From Dermatemys mawii (lineage: Eukaryota; Chordata; Testudines; Dermatemydidae): a stretch of 64,000 nt of DNA. Location: assembly GCA_007922305.1 (NCBI GenBank), contig ML677334.1, positions 59,746,858 through 59,810,857 on the forward strand, given 5' to 3'. Below the pieces are notes generated by a model, which made no database searches, was not told the origin of the DNA, and saw only the letters and a program-made list of their open reading frames with translations. A program made the position numbers and the translations under genes. Of this stretch, positions 11,571-23,744 are shown in pieces (the first letter of the stretch is position 1; each line of letters begins with the position of its first letter).

Positions 11571-11896
11571 TTGAGTAGGCCCTGCTGCCCTGTTTAGAAG
11601 CTGCCCTTCAGCTAATCTTTATTCAGGTGCATGTTATTTCCTTTTTCTTGCCCTAAAAAGTATTCCTTGCACATGACCTTTAACCTAAAAAATTACTGAG
11701 GAGTCCTCACATCAGAATGTCCCATAGCTTTGTAGTTAGCATGCTGTCTTGAGGGGTGGGAAACACCTGCTCCAATCCTTTCTCTCCTGTAACAGAGAAG
11801 GGGGAAGTGAATCTGGGACTTGCAAATCCCAGCTGAGTACTCGAACCCCTAGGCTTAAAGTCGTAAGACCTCCTCCTCCATGTCGTTTTGTGTGGC

Positions 11897-12012
11897 CAGG
11901 GCCGTCTCCAGCCACCAGTGCCAAATCAGTGGGGCCAGCGGACCTCCTGTGTGCTGCCAAAGGCCGCTTGACTGCCACGCTTGGGGCAGCAAAAATCCTA
12001 GAGCCACTCCTG
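11897..12012. mobile_element. Short hAT MITE, perfect 8-bp target duplication
   Basis: A 116-bp element from cagggccgtctccag to cctagagccactcctg, ends roughly inverted. It is flanked on both sides by tgtgtggc (11,889-11,896 and 12,013-12,020). The 8-bp duplication fits hAT. Non-coding. Confidence 0.85.
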
Positions 12013-12020
12013 TGTGTGGC

Positions 12021-15000
12021 ATTAAGCCTAACTCATTCCCCCAAGAAGCAGCTTAGATGCATAAGCTGACTTTCCAGACAGCAGGTTCCCATTCATGGAT
12101 CACAAGCAGAGATAGATACCTGGACTTAGGCCCCTATTTTTGGGAAAGAGGCTTAATTTATCACACATCCCTGTTGTCAGCATTTCCCATTAGCTAGCTT
12201 AGCCATGCTCTGGATTGCTTTCTAATGTTTTTGTGGATTTCATTCTAAGAGACCTGTCTCTTTCTCTCCATTCCTTGTATGGTGAGCCCAGGGGCCTAAC
12301 CCAGCTTTGTGGATCGCAGTGTGTTGTAGACACCCAAAAGTAAGGCGTTCTGATGCTCAGCATTGCAACAGCTATGTCCTTTCATGGATCCCACCCCAAG
12401 TTCCCACTGGACAAGAACTGGATGTCTGTGTTTTCAGTCAGATAACTCACCTGAGACTGAGGCTTTGGCCCAGCTATAGTTAAATAACCCTGTCCAATGT
12501 TTGATTTACTTCTTGTGTACTGGGAAGATATTCACATTTATTTTTACTTCAAATAGGATCCCCAGATTTTTAGGGTCAAAGGTCACTGTCTGTATTTAGG
12601 TGCATGTTATGTCCCTTTTATTGCCTTAGAAAATGTTCTTTGTTCATCACATCTAGCCTAAAAATCTACTCTAATTGAAGGATGGAAAGTCCTGTGTGAA
12701 GCTGGGTATTGCTGATGTAAATTGTATTGTTCTGTGAGAGAGGATTTAGTCATTTATTATTAGTTTCCATATTGCTCATTGTAATGCATAAATAGTTATT
12801 GGCTTGAATATGTATTTTCAAATATGAAGTTAAATAAAACAAACTTTAGTATAAAAAGACTGGTTGTGATTTGAAGTGCTTACACAAAATCTGCATCCTA
12901 ATTGGAAAATGTTATTTTTTATTCTCTTAGTGTTACTCCCTCTGTTATGAGATGAAGCCAAATGTGCGTTCATGGGTGGTGTGCAGAATTAATTCTCTGG
13001 GAGAACAAAGAAACACATGGTAGCATGACAAACAATGTTAGTTTTTTTGTTGTTGTTTTTTCCAAAACTCTATTGACTGGTGATAGTCAGTCCCTAAGAC
13101 TCTTCCACCATTGTTAGTTTTATTCCTTGTAGATTTATTTACACAAGTTCTAATCCAGCTCTCTAAACAGAGTTCATCTGCTTTTCAGGGTGGTTGGCTT
13201 TCTTCTGAGGTATTAAAACAGGAGTTCTTTCATTACCTGTACTTGTTAATTCAGGGATTCTTATGTCAGATGCCATAGACTGAACCTCATTAGCCTGTGG
13301 TGCTAATCGTGTATTAATTTATGTCTGAGGATGGAAGTGATCTCAGCTAGTATGAAAATCTGAAATGACTTCTGTGTCACAACAGAGAAAAAAAAGTCCT
13401 TATTTTTCAGATAAGACATTTCCATTTGCCTTACCCAGTTATTTCATTTCTTCTATTGCTGAGTTGCAGAAAAAAAGAATATAGCTCTTTCCAACGTTAG
13501 AGACAGTGAGAAGCACAGATCTAAAAGAAAATTATTTTTTAAAGAATTTTAACCTCTGAACTAGACTGTATGAGGGGAAAAACAGCGTAAAGAGAACATA
13601 TCTCCATGAGTTTCAACTCAGTTTCCTCCTAATCATTCCATCACAGGAAGGATTTGTTCCAGTTATAATACAGGCAGGCTTGGCTCCTTGCACCAGCAGA
13701 TGTCCATGTACTGCATGGCTCTTGGGACAATTGTGAAGCATTTGCAAGGCTGCCTGGGCCAATACCTCTCTAATGAGAACGTTTCCGATAATAGCCATTT
13801 AATCTATCCTTTGCTCCTTTCCCCGTGGCTCTTCAGCAGTGGCAGTTCTGAGCCAGAGTTAATAATGCTAGGACAGCATCCACTCTAATCAGATAGGCCA
13901 TGGATAGTGTCTGCTCTATGCCTGCCCCACCTCTGGCCCTCAAATACTTCAGTTCCATGCACCCCAAGTTTCCACAGGTTGCAGGGAAAGGGACATTTGT
14001 CACTGAGTCAGTGTCCCCTTCTTTGCATATGTGCTCCCCATAATTATCACCTGACAGTACATTCCTGGAGATGCTATATGGCTCTAAAAGGAAGACTGTT
14101 ACTTTTTAAAAAATTGTAACCACAATTAAAGCTTAAAAATGCAATTCTTTCCCTGTTTCACCGATTTCTGTTTGACAAATATTTTTCTTCTGTTGCTAAT
14201 GAAGCTGAAATTAATCTGAGTGTTTTTGTTTCTTTCCTTGGTTACACCATCTGCATCATGATGATCTGATCCAGAAATCTCATGGCTAGTGAGGCAGCCG
14301 CCAGAAGCCTGACAAAGAGCTATTGAGGTTAGCAAACACTGATAGGTTAAGCCATGATAACAGTGTCAATGGCATGGCAAACTCAACTAACAGACGCTTG
14401 CCCTTGATAACCTGCACTAAATCCACAGTAAGAGTCTGGCCAAAACCTTCAGCTTCATGGCCTACAATGAACCAAAACAGATTATCCAAGATGACTGCAT
14501 CACTTCGGGAATAAGATTAGTTAGACCCTGATTCAAGAAAGCATCCCTGTTCAAGAAAGTACCAATACATATGCCTAATTTGGACTTTGGTTAGCTGCTG
14601 TCTACAGAGCAAGCAGGAAGAGCTCACCCATAGTGTGCATTATTTTAAAATGGTCCTGTGTGTGTGTGTGGTTGTGGGTTTTTTTTGGTGGTGGGGAGAG
14701 GGGTAATATTATTTCTTGTCACCAAAATGGTGAATATTTGAATCTGGAAAAGATTTTTCTTTAGAAAATCATTTTTAAGTAGGTCATATTTCACCCTGGG
14801 TTATATTTGACCTTACTGATAGTATCCCTTTAACTAAATGGATTCTTAAAAGTAATTGGTTCATTCGGATGCTGAGTGAGCAGAAATAATATCCCCAGTA
14901 TATTTAAGATAGCAATAGAAACAAATGGTCATATCCTAAAGAATATTCCTTCAGAATTGTTGTAGTTCAGCCTAACTTGTTGCAGTGGAACATTTCCAAT

Positions 15001-15306
15001 GATTAATTATATTGACCTTTGCCTAAGGGTGTCTCAAGAGATGTATCTCTAACAATTAATACTTCAGTACACAATAGTAAGAGGTAAATTGGACAGGCTG
15101 TACTACTTCAATAGTACAGATACCATATAGGACAAGCTGTGTGCATTCCTCCGAACAATTCTACTCTCCCATCTAGCACTTGTGAGTTTCTTTCTGAAGA
15201 CATTGGGGAAAAATGAAGAACTTACTTAAATATATTTTACAAAGTATATCTCAAAACAAAGTGTTATGAACAGAACATGAACATTTCTAAGCTATTTTCT
15301 CTCTTC
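12021..15306. other. No supported gene
   Basis: AT-rich DNA with two loosely similar segments (11,620-11,700 and 12,590-12,670, both with aggtgcatgttat and ttgc-ctt-aaaa words) that may be copies of one old repeat. Short frames near 13,613-14,514 have no recognisable motif. No splice-bounded exon seen. Confidence 0.55.
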
Positions 15307-15561
15307 ATGTTCAAATAGGTATGAAACATGAAAGATTAAGTACAATAATATATTAAAGAATAAACACCTTTAATGGAAATTTAACTCCTCCCATCTTCTC
15401 ATTCCTTATGTGAAATATAGTATGAAAATGCTATTGTCATTTTCATACTATATTTCACACAAGGAATGAGAAGACGGGAGGAGTTAAATCTCCATTAAAG
15501 GTGTTTATTCGTTAATATATTATTGTACTTAATTTTTCATGTTTCATACCCATTTGAACAT
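15307..15561. repeat. Long palindrome, 124-bp arms, 7-bp loop
   Basis: Left arm 15,307-15,430 and right arm 15,438-15,561 are reverse complements with about six mismatches (about 95%), nearly all transitions. The loop is ctattgt. I find no terminal repeat, target duplication or coding capacity. A transcript would form a very long hairpin. It could be a palindromic MITE, a recent inverted duplication, or an assembly fold-back. Confidence 0.9.
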
Positions 15562-15820
15562 AAAAATACTTAAAATTTTGCCAAAAAAAACCCTTAATAG
15601 GGATTGCAATTACATGAGCCTCTCTTGACTGGAAGTTTGTTACACTGGAATTCCGTACTCCAGTGTAAGTATTGACGTAGAGCTTGATTATCCTAGAAGC
15701 TGAGCACCCTTAACTCCTATTGACTTCAAATTGCCTATATTGCATGACGGAGCATGAAGGCAGTGGGGTCCTGGGATCCAAAGGGAAACAAGTTTCAAAG
15801 CCAATAATGTGTTGAATGCT

Positions 15821-16043
15821 AGAGCTGGTTGAAAAATTTCTGTCAAAACTGTTTTAGATGGAAAAATAGGGATTTTGACTAAATGATTTTTTTGTGGAAA
15901 CTCTGCTTTTTGTGGAATGTTTGACTTTTTTTGCCAAAATATGATTTTTTTTATTTTAAGCTAAAACCATTTTGGTTTTTGAGTTTGCAATGAACAATCA
16001 AAATTTCCCATGGACGAAAATAACATTTTCCAACTAGCTGTAC
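15821..16043. mobile_element. hAT-like MITE with target duplication
   Basis: Ends agagctggttgaaaa and ttttccaactagctg are imperfect inverted repeats. The flanks tgaatgct (15,813-15,820) and tgaatgct (16,044-16,051) are an exact 8-bp duplication. The body is T-rich and non-coding. A related sequence occurs near 37,175 (gattagggctggcc). Confidence 0.75.
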
Positions 16044-16051
16044 TGAATGCT

Positions 16052-16886
16052 GTTTTTAATCAGGCTATTGGTGACATTCAATTAAAATTGAGGGAAATTT
16101 AATAATTCCTTGTTCCGTTTACCTTTAATTAGGCATTATATTCTTTCTGGGAAGATTAGTTTGGTCACTATGGGCCCAGCTCAATACCTATTAAAATCAA
16201 TGGAAGGACTCTTAATGACTTTAATGGGAATTAGATCAGATCTTATTAACATAGCACATTTGGGGCACTGTAAAGGTAAATGAATAATAATACCGCATCC
16301 AGCTCCTACAACTAATGAAGGAGTAGAGAAACATGAAGGCGTAGAGAAACAACTGCAGCCAGAAATACTGGCTTTACATTCAGATGGGTTTGCAAGGTGC
16401 AAGTAACATAAGATTTTATTTGTTGTACAACTTCACTGCTGCTGTATTTAAACACTTTATCTATTGTCCCTTTTCCAAGATGCAACGACTTTGTCGTCTT
16501 GGTAATTCTTTGTAAGGACAAGTTGACTATACCAAACATTGACTTGAACTAGCTGCTTAATTTTCCACCAACTCTTACAGGAGTCTTCCTATATAACTGT
16601 TATAATTGCAGTTATCTTATCTGCAACTCCTTAAGATTTTACTACTTTCCGCAATGTTTCCCTTCAAGTCAAATCAAATGTCTTCACGAAGCTGACGACA
16701 ACAGCAAAAATCTTTAATTCCCATTCTCGCTTTTTTCTCATCCACTGTAGAGTGTGAATATATGATCAGTGCAACTTTGTTCTGGTCTGCTCCTTGCCTA
16801 CTACTGCCTTTAAAACTGACCTAAATCTGTTGACAATTACTTTCATGACAGTTTTTTCCCAGTACTGATGATAAGCTTATTCCCAG
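16052..16886. other. No supported gene
   Basis: AT-rich DNA with an old repeat trace at 16,170-16,230 (gcccagctcaatacc, then aatgggaattagatcag). Frames at 16,181-16,539 show no recognisable motif. Confidence 0.55.
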
Positions 16887-17566
16887 GGCCATCCTTCGGC
16901 ATACACAGGATATGCAGTTGCATAGGACACCTGAAAATTTGGGGCACCACTGAGTCCTTAGTGTCCACCTGGATTCCTCAGCCTCCCACCCAGCCATTCC
17001 TATCCATATTCTGACCCTTCCTGCAGGCTCCCACAGCTGTCCACCCTCTCACATGGCTTCCAGTTCTGACGCTCTGAGCAGCATGGTAAGGGGGTGGGAA
17101 GTGGAGGAGGGGTTTGATAAGGGGCAGGGAGTCCTGGGGGGCAGCAGGGGACAGGAAGCAGGGGGTGGTTGGTTGGGGCAGAGGTTCTGGGGGGGCAATC
17201 AGGGAACAGGGAACAGAAGGATTGGATAGGTGTGGGAGTCCCAGGAGGCCTGTCGGGGGGCAGGGGTGTGGATAGGGGTTGTGGCAGTCAGGGGATAGAG
17301 AGCAGAGGGGAGTTGGATAGGGGGTGGGGTCCCAGGGGGGAGTTTAGGGGTAGAGGATCCCAGGAGGGGGCAGTCAGGAGACAAATAGGAGGAGGGTTGG
17401 ATGGGTCAAGAGTTCTGAGGGGGGTCGTCAGGGGGAGGAAGTGGGAGGCGGTGGATGGGGGCAGGGGCCAGGCTGTTTGGGGAGGCACAGCCTTCCCTAC
17501 TCAACCCTCTATAAAATTTTGCAACCCTGATGTGGCCCTCAGACCAAAATGTTTGCCGACCCTTGC
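16887..17566. mobile_element. G-rich non-autonomous element, composite
   Basis: The left part starts cagggccatccttcggcata, a MITE-like end. From 17,060 to 17,470 the + strand is strongly G-rich with an irregular 50-60 bp periodicity (ggggcagtcagggga, ttggataggggtggg variants). The right end gtttgccgacccttg is the complement of a caagggtcggcaaac-type hAT end. No intact left partner of that end is present, so the copy is truncated or two elements are joined. The 143-codon frame is Gly/Arg-rich and compositional. Confidence 0.6.
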
Positions 17567-18149
17567 CTTAAAGGGACAACACCCCTTTCCTTCCAGATAG
17601 CTGGACAAAGAGTTCCCCTTTCTTTATTTCTGACTATCTGATGAACTAGTTTTAAGAGAACCCTCCATAAAAATCAGTACCTTAGTAAGCTATAAAATCC
17701 TTTGTTATGCTTAAAATATTTGGAAACATATTTTTGAAAGTAGATGAAATTTCATAAACATGTCTATTGTTATGAAGCTCACACAAAGTAAATTAGTGTT
17801 CCCTTTTTCTAAAAGCAATGAATGTTGTTATGAACGCACAGCCTCTGTGACTGATTAATTTAAAATAATGTCTTTGTTTCAGTGAGTTAAATATGTAGTA
17901 ATCTGGAATGATTACTTTATGAAGGCTTAAGCGCACATTTAAAATATAAAATCAGCTTAGAAATACTGATTAAGAAAACGTAAAACAGAGAAGAGCTGCA
18001 TCATGTATTCCATAATATGTAATGTTGTATTCAGCAAGACAGCTGACTCACCCTTACTACAAAGTTTTCCAAATAAATGTCTGACAAACTTCAGGGCATA
18101 TCAAAAAACCTGTGCCTGACATTTTTTATTCCCAAATTTAGTGCTTTTA
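17567..18149. other. No supported gene
   Basis: AT-rich sequence without recognised features. Confidence 0.6.
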
Positions 18150-18385
18150 ATAGGTACCTTCTACATGTATATACTGCGTGTGAGAGAGGGTACGAGGGAC
18201 TCTGCGGGGAACTGTAACTCTCTGCCGCCTTGAGGTACGCTGGGCATCTCGCTAGACTTTGCTGCCTCATCCATTCCCCTCTCCTTCCCCCCACGGGCAG
18301 TGAGCCTGGACTGCCATCAGGCATAGGGACACAAGTTTAATAATATTGCATAGGGCCTCATAAATCCTAAGGACAACCCTGCTTA
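18150..18385. mobile_element. MITE-like insertion in the RTE remnant
   Basis: A GC-richer block with right end aggacaaccctg, the complement of a cagggttgtcc-type end; its interior (catagggcctcataaatcc) resembles the 16,887 element inverted. It interrupts the RT frame of the neighbouring LINE just after NYRGIS. Left boundary unclear. Confidence 0.45.
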
Positions 18386-19930
18386 TTCCCCTATAATTGT
18401 GTGTATTGGCAGGCTTTCCTTTCTTCAGGATTGGTACAACTATTGCCTTTATCCAATCATCTGGTATCTCCTGTTGCTCCAATGCCTTCTTATTTATTCT
18501 TCCTAATTCTTTGATAACACTCCACCTTCTGGGCATGGTGGTTCAGTGCTGGTATCCATTCTGCCTTGCAAGATGATCTGTTCATCTACCAATGTATCTG
18601 GATGAACTGCAGGTTCAGCACTTTGTTAAAATGCACTCTTCATACTTCCAGCTCCTCTTCTGCATTTGTGGTCAGTTTACAGGTAGCCTTATTGCTTGCA
18701 TTGTTGGCCTGACTGTGTTTCCATACAATTTAACTTTTTTTGCATATCATTTTCATATCTTGTTTTCTTGACACCTCCTCTACTTGTTGAGCTTTTTCTT
18801 TCCAGAACTTTTGCTTCTCTAATCTTTGTGAATTCTTCACCGCTTTGCACAGTGCTTTTCACTTCTTTCACTTTCCCAGCAGTTACTTTTCCATAATGTT
18901 TTTGTTTTATTGCTTTTCCTTGTTTGCTTATGCCTTCCAATAACTGCTCCATTGTATTTTTTATCTCTTCTTTGAATATTTCCCATTCAGTCTGGAGTGA
19001 GATTTCTTTATCATTGCATTTTAATGGCCTGAAATGCCCTTCAAGTGCATCTTGTATGCTTCCCTCACAGAGCTATCCTGTCGAGATCAAATTTGGCTCC
19101 AGTTGCACCCATCTTCTTTTTGGACTTTAACTTAATCTTAATCTTTCCCATTAGTAGTTCATGCCACACTTGGAGTCTATAGACTCCAACATCCAACAGT
19201 GACTATCTATGCCTTTTACTGATAATAATACAGTCAATCCGGTTATGGTTTGAACATCTGGTGAGTTCCATATAACATTTTGCAAATTTTTGCGAGGAAA
19301 CCAAATATCACTTTGTGCATCAAACATCAAGTTCATCACCTTTCCACATTGTTATTTGCTGTCCCAATGCTGTGTGGTTCAACACTATTCATTAACTTAC
19401 CATGTCCACTACCAACCTCGTATCTGTATCTCCCTCCCACTGTCAAAATCATATCGTGATCATGAATCTTGTCTACAGTGCTATCCAGCTCCTGATAAAA
19501 ACTGTCCTCTTCCTCTTCTGCTTCTTCTGTTGGTGCGCAATAGCCAATCACAATTGTGCATAGTTTACCGTAGGTTGTAGTAAATTTTGCTATAACAATC
19601 TGCTCAGACATCAGTTTCCAGCTCTTCACTGAAGTACCTGTTCTCTTGTTCACTGCTAAAGCAACGGACTCCTTATGCTTCACTTGCCCACTTGAATTTC
19701 CAGAATAAAGGAAAGATTAATTTTAAACTGTGAACTCTCTCGTGCCCAGCTAGTGTGTGCTTTGTGTGTCAGAAACAGAAATATGTAACTTCCTTGTTCC
19801 CTCCTGCTACTAGCTCAGTCTGGCCTGGAGTGAATAGGGTTCTAACATTCCAGCTCATAATATATGTAATATGTCTGGCTGTTATCCAAAATATTCTAAT
19901 ATCTAACCTAAAACTCCCTTGCTGAAGAGT
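18386..19930 (-). pseudogene. RTE-type LINE remnant (endonuclease to start of RT)
   Basis: Reads right to left. The endonuclease start IMSWNVRTLFTPG is at about 19,860. The 19,336-19,683 frame holds the middle (TTYGKLCTIVIGYCAPTEEA, then DSFYQELDSTVDKI and DMILTVGG). A Lys/Glu-rich linker (18,689-18,952) follows, then RT segments DDWIKAIVVPILKKGKPA and NYRGIS at 18,390-18,500. The NWRGI/NYRGI word and the CYAPT-like endonuclease box are typical of RTE and the related craniofacial-development-protein-2-like frames, not of CR1. The copy is broken by stops and shifts and lacks the RT palm and 3' end. Confidence 0.75.
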
Positions 19931-19959
19931 AAGCCAGCTACTTTTTGTCCTTCTTACAG

Positions 19960-20520
19960 TGGACATGGAGAACAACTGATCACCAACCTCTTTATAATAG
20001 TCCTTACATATTTGAAGACTGTTATCAGCGTTCCCCTCAGTCTTCTTTTCTCCAGACTAAACAGGACCATTTTTTTAACCTTTCCTCTAGAGTCAGTTTT
20101 TCTATACCTTTTATCATTTTTGTTGTTCTCCTATGGACTCTTTCCAATTTGTCCACATCTTTCTTAAAGTCCAAAACTGGACACAGTACTCCAGTTGAGG
20201 CCTCATCAGTGCTAAGTAGCATGGAACAATTACCTCCCGTGTTTTACATACAACATTCCTGTTAATACACCTCAGAATAATATTAGTCTCTTTTGCAACA
20301 GCCTCACATTGTTGATTCATATTCAGTTCATGATCCACTATAACCCCCCAGATCTCTTTTGCAATACTATAGTCTAGCCAGTTATTCCCTATTTTGTAGT
20401 TGTGTTTTTGGTTCCCCGTTCCCACTTCATAAGAGTAGTACTTTGCACTTGTCTTTATTGAATTTAATCTGTGGATTTCAGACCAGTTCTTCAATTTGTC
20501 AAGGTTGCACTTGATATCTC
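19960..20520 (-). pseudogene. CR1 LINE fragment A, RT C-terminus
   Basis: Minus-strand frames at 20,037-20,494 give the CR1 RT thumb: IWGVIVDHELNMNQQCEAVA, then NIILRCINRNV, MRPQLEYCVQFW and LERVHRRTTKMIKGIEKL. Frames shift once near 20,170. The copy lacks the 3' UTR and most of ORF2. It abuts the RTE remnant on its left. Confidence 0.88.
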
Positions 20521-20582
20521 CCTATCTCATAGGCAAATTGTGAGGATAAACTCACTGATGTATCTGAGGAACTCAAATACTA

Positions 20583-21080
20583 CCATAGAATCATAGAATA
20601 CTAGGGTTGGAAGAGACCTCAGGTCGTCATCTAGTCCAAACCCCTGCTAAAAGCGGGACCATCACCAACAAAATCATCTCAGCCAGAGTTTGTCAAGCCA
20701 GGCCTTAAAAACCTCTATGGATGGAAATTCCATCATCTCCCTAGGTAACCCATTCTAGTGCTTCACTACCCTCCTAGTGATAATAATATCCTAATAATAA
20801 TTAATAATATGATATTATTATGATAATATCCTAATAATATATTATTAGTATATTATTATGATAATAATATCCTAGTAATAATAATGATAATAATAAATAA
20901 TAATAATAATAGTAATAATAATAATAATATTCCTAATATCCAACCTAAACCTTCCCCACTGCATCTTGAGACCATTGCTTCTTGTTCTGTCATCTACCAC
21001 CACTGAGAACAGCCTAGATCCATCCTCTTTGGAACCCCTCTTCAGGTAGTTGATGGCTGCCATCAAATCCCACCTCACTC
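20583..21080 (-). mobile_element. CR1 LINE fragment B, 3' UTR, split by microsatellite
   Basis: Starts with the CR1 3' terminus on the + strand (catagaatcatagaatacta, then gttggaagagacctcagg), is interrupted by the TAA array at 20,779-20,930, and resumes with ctaatatccaacctaaacct and cagcctagatccatcctc. 5'-truncated; the next CR1 copy begins immediately. Confidence 0.88.
20779..20930. repeat. TAA/ATT microsatellite inside CR1
   Basis: About 150 bp of irregular taa/ata units, containing several repeats of gataatatcctaataat. The CR1 consensus at this point has a single taatatccaacc-like word, so the array appears to have grown from the element's own sequence. Confidence 0.85.
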
Positions 21081-21081
21081 A

Positions 21082-21950
21082 TAAGAACATAAGAATGGCC
21101 GTACTGGGTCAGACCAAAGGTCCATCCAGCCCAGTATCCTATCTATGAACAGTGGCCAATGCCAGTTGCCCCAGAGTGAGTGAGCCTAACAAGTAATGAT
21201 CAAGTGATCTCTCTCCTGCCATCCATCACCTCCCTCTGACAAACAGAGGCTAGGGACACCATTTCTTACCCAGCCTGGCTAATAGCCATTAATAGACTTA
21301 ACCTCCATGAATTTACCCAGTTCTCTTTTAAACCCTCTTTTAAACCCACAACCTCCTCAAGCAAGGAGTTCCACAGGTTGACTGTGCTGTGTGAAGAATT
21401 TCCTTTTATTTGTTTTAAACCTGCTGTCCATTAATTTCATTAGGTGGCCCCTAGTTCTTATATTATGGGAACAAGTAAATAACTTTTTCTTATTCACTTT
21501 CTCCACAACACTCATTTTTTATACCTCTATCATATCCCCGCTTCATCTTCTCTTTTCCAAAGTGAAAAGTCCTAGCCTCTTTCATCTCTCCTCTTCTCTT
21601 CTGCAGACTAAATAACCCCTGTTCCCTCAGCCTCTCCTCAAAAGTCATGTCTCCTCCAGCGCCCTAAACATTTTTTTTGTCCTCCACTGGACTCTCTCCA
21701 ATATGCCCACATCCCTTCTGTAGTGGGGGGACCAAAACTGAACACAGTACTCCAGGTGTGGCCTCACCAGTGCTGAACAGAGGGGAATAATCACTTCACT
21801 CGATCTGCTGGCAATGATCCTACTAATACAGCCCAATATGCTGTTGGTCTTCTTGGCAATGAGGGTACACTGCTGACTCATATCCAGCTTCTCATCCACT
21901 GTAATCCCTAGGCCCTTTTCTGCAGAACTGCTGCTTAGCCAGTTCTGCAG
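21082..21950 (-). pseudogene. CR1 LINE fragment C, 3' UTR plus RT C-terminus
   Basis: Longest CR1 copy in the window. The 3' end is at the left (aagaacataagaatggccg, then tactgggtcagaccaaag). The UTR runs to about 21,630. The minus frame 21,645-21,995 gives the RT thumb (GLGITVDEKLDMSQQCTLIA, LVRPHLEYCVQFWSPHYR, RVQWRTKKMFRALEE). 5' truncated. It is a different subfamily from fragment B, whose 3' end differs. Confidence 0.9.
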
Positions 21951-21959
21951 AAAACCATG

Positions 21960-22760
21960 ATGAGTACCGTCGAAAAGCACATATATAAATATCACATTAC
22001 TTTCAGGTCTTCTAAATGAGGCTTGCAGAGGTGATAAGACTCTTTTTTAGGGAGGAAGTATGGGGAAAACACAGTTATTGTCCTTAGCATGTGAGGTGAC
22101 AAAGTAGGAATAAATCTGGCAGTTTTTCATGGATTTTGAAAAATAAGAACCTGTGATCCTAAATATCAGTTTTGTTAAGAATTTATTTGGCTGCTCCCTT
22201 TTTTTACTGTTTTACCTGGGATCCTGGTTATGTTCTCTTTAGCTTTGTTTTATTTGTATTTCCTCTTTGAAAACAGTATGTTAACTGTTGAGAATTTTTT
22301 AAAAAATCCACCAAGAGTAACAAGTAGTACCAATCCTCCAAAGACTGTATACATTTCTTATCCTCACTTGGGATTTACTCTTATTGCTCTCCCCCACACC
22401 TCCATTTACAAATTTAGATTTTGCTTTCTGCAAAGTTTCCATGAACATTCTTACCAGTAAACACATTTGCTAACGTATTCTTGGAAAAGGGGAATACAAA
22501 AGGGAAATGAGCACGGTTAAAATAAATTCACTAAAAATTTCAGACTAATGTTCACTGGAGAACCATTTTGTGCAGTATTTTCCCAGTTCTTGTTAAAGTC
22601 TATTCAGTTCCCAAAACCAGGATTAGCATATAACTATAAATTATCTGTTGAGATGTTTGAGGAGTTATAGACTTTTTCCTATTGCTGTATCGTTTGTTTT
22701 TGCAAGGCTAACACCATAAGCAAAATCAAGTCAAACTAACATAGCTAATTAGCCATGTTC
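21960..22760. other. No supported gene
   Basis: AT-rich sequence; no repeat end or exon recognised. Confidence 0.55.
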
Positions 22761-22823
22761 CTGCTCAGCAAGTTAGAGATTTGTACATCATAGGGGTGGA
22801 AGCTTCTCTAACTTGCTGAACAG
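22761..22823. repeat. Short inverted repeat (19-bp arms)
   Basis: ctgctcagcaagttagaga (22,761-22,779) faces tctctaacttgctgaacag (22,805-22,823), one mismatch, 25-bp loop. Weak extra pairing outside. Could be the core of an old MITE. Confidence 0.7.
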
Positions 22824-23394
22824 AAACACAATTAATTTACGATGTTAATTAGTCATAGAAGTACATGGTTATTTACACTCATTATAACATCCATATGAAA
22901 AGTGGAACAAAGTCATACTCTCAAAATAATACAAATGTTGGACACCTGAGCTGTGTGTGCCGTATTGTCATTAGCACAGAGTAGTCTCATGGAACAAGTC
23001 ATCTGAGGGAAGATATGGATGGAAGGCTGTTTCAAGAATATGGGTGGTGTGACAGACATTGAAATCCCATGCATTATCTTTGGTGACCATATTGTATCAA
23101 ATTTATGTATTATTTTTGGCCAGGGATTGCATGGAACTCGGGGAGGGACGGGGGAAAGGGGAAGGTTATAACAGTTCCTCCAGGAACCAAAAACTGTTTG
23201 TGTATGTATGGGGGGATTAAGGTGAATCACTTTGGTTGTAAACACCTTCCGAGATGTTTCCTCCATTGGGGAGGCTTGCTTATACTAGGTCAATCTTGGC
23301 TTTCCAGAGAACAACAGACAAGAAATGGTTTTGATATAAAAAGGCTGGGTTTATACTGACTCAAGGCCTTCTCTCTGATCCAGCAAATGGACAT
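22824..23394. other. No supported gene
   Basis: No repeat end or exon recognised. Overlapping frames at 22,913-23,266 (minus) and 23,105-23,359 (plus) have no domain I can name. Confidence 0.5.
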
Positions 23395-23573
23395 AGGGTG
23401 ACCAGATGTCCCAACTTTATAGGGACAGTCCCGATTTTTGGGTCTTATATAGGCTCCTATACTAGGGCCTTCTGTCCAATGGGGCCCTGCCTTTGCAGAA
23501 GGAATTAGAGCTAGCGTGGGTATATCCTCTCAGATGGGAATTACATCCCCAACTCCAAGTGTAGACATACCCT
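23395..23573. mobile_element. Two MITE end fragments
   Basis: 23,395-23,465 matches the start of a common turtle MITE (agggtgaccagatgtccc, then agggacagtcccgattttt), truncated after ataggctcctat. 23,500-23,573 ends with agtgtagacataccctaa, the terminal repeat of another family whose start (gggtaggtccatac) appears at 51,027. Confidence 0.6.
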
Positions 23574-23744
23574 AAATCAGCAGTCAAACAAGATGAAACA
23601 GTAACTCTGAGTGGTGTGAACTGCCCTCATTCATCTCAATAGGGTATTAACTCTGATACCTAAGTATAACAATTTGAACGTCAGCACTGAATTATTTCAC
23701 TGTTGATCATTTTAGCGGGAAAAGGCAGCTAACATGCTTACTCA

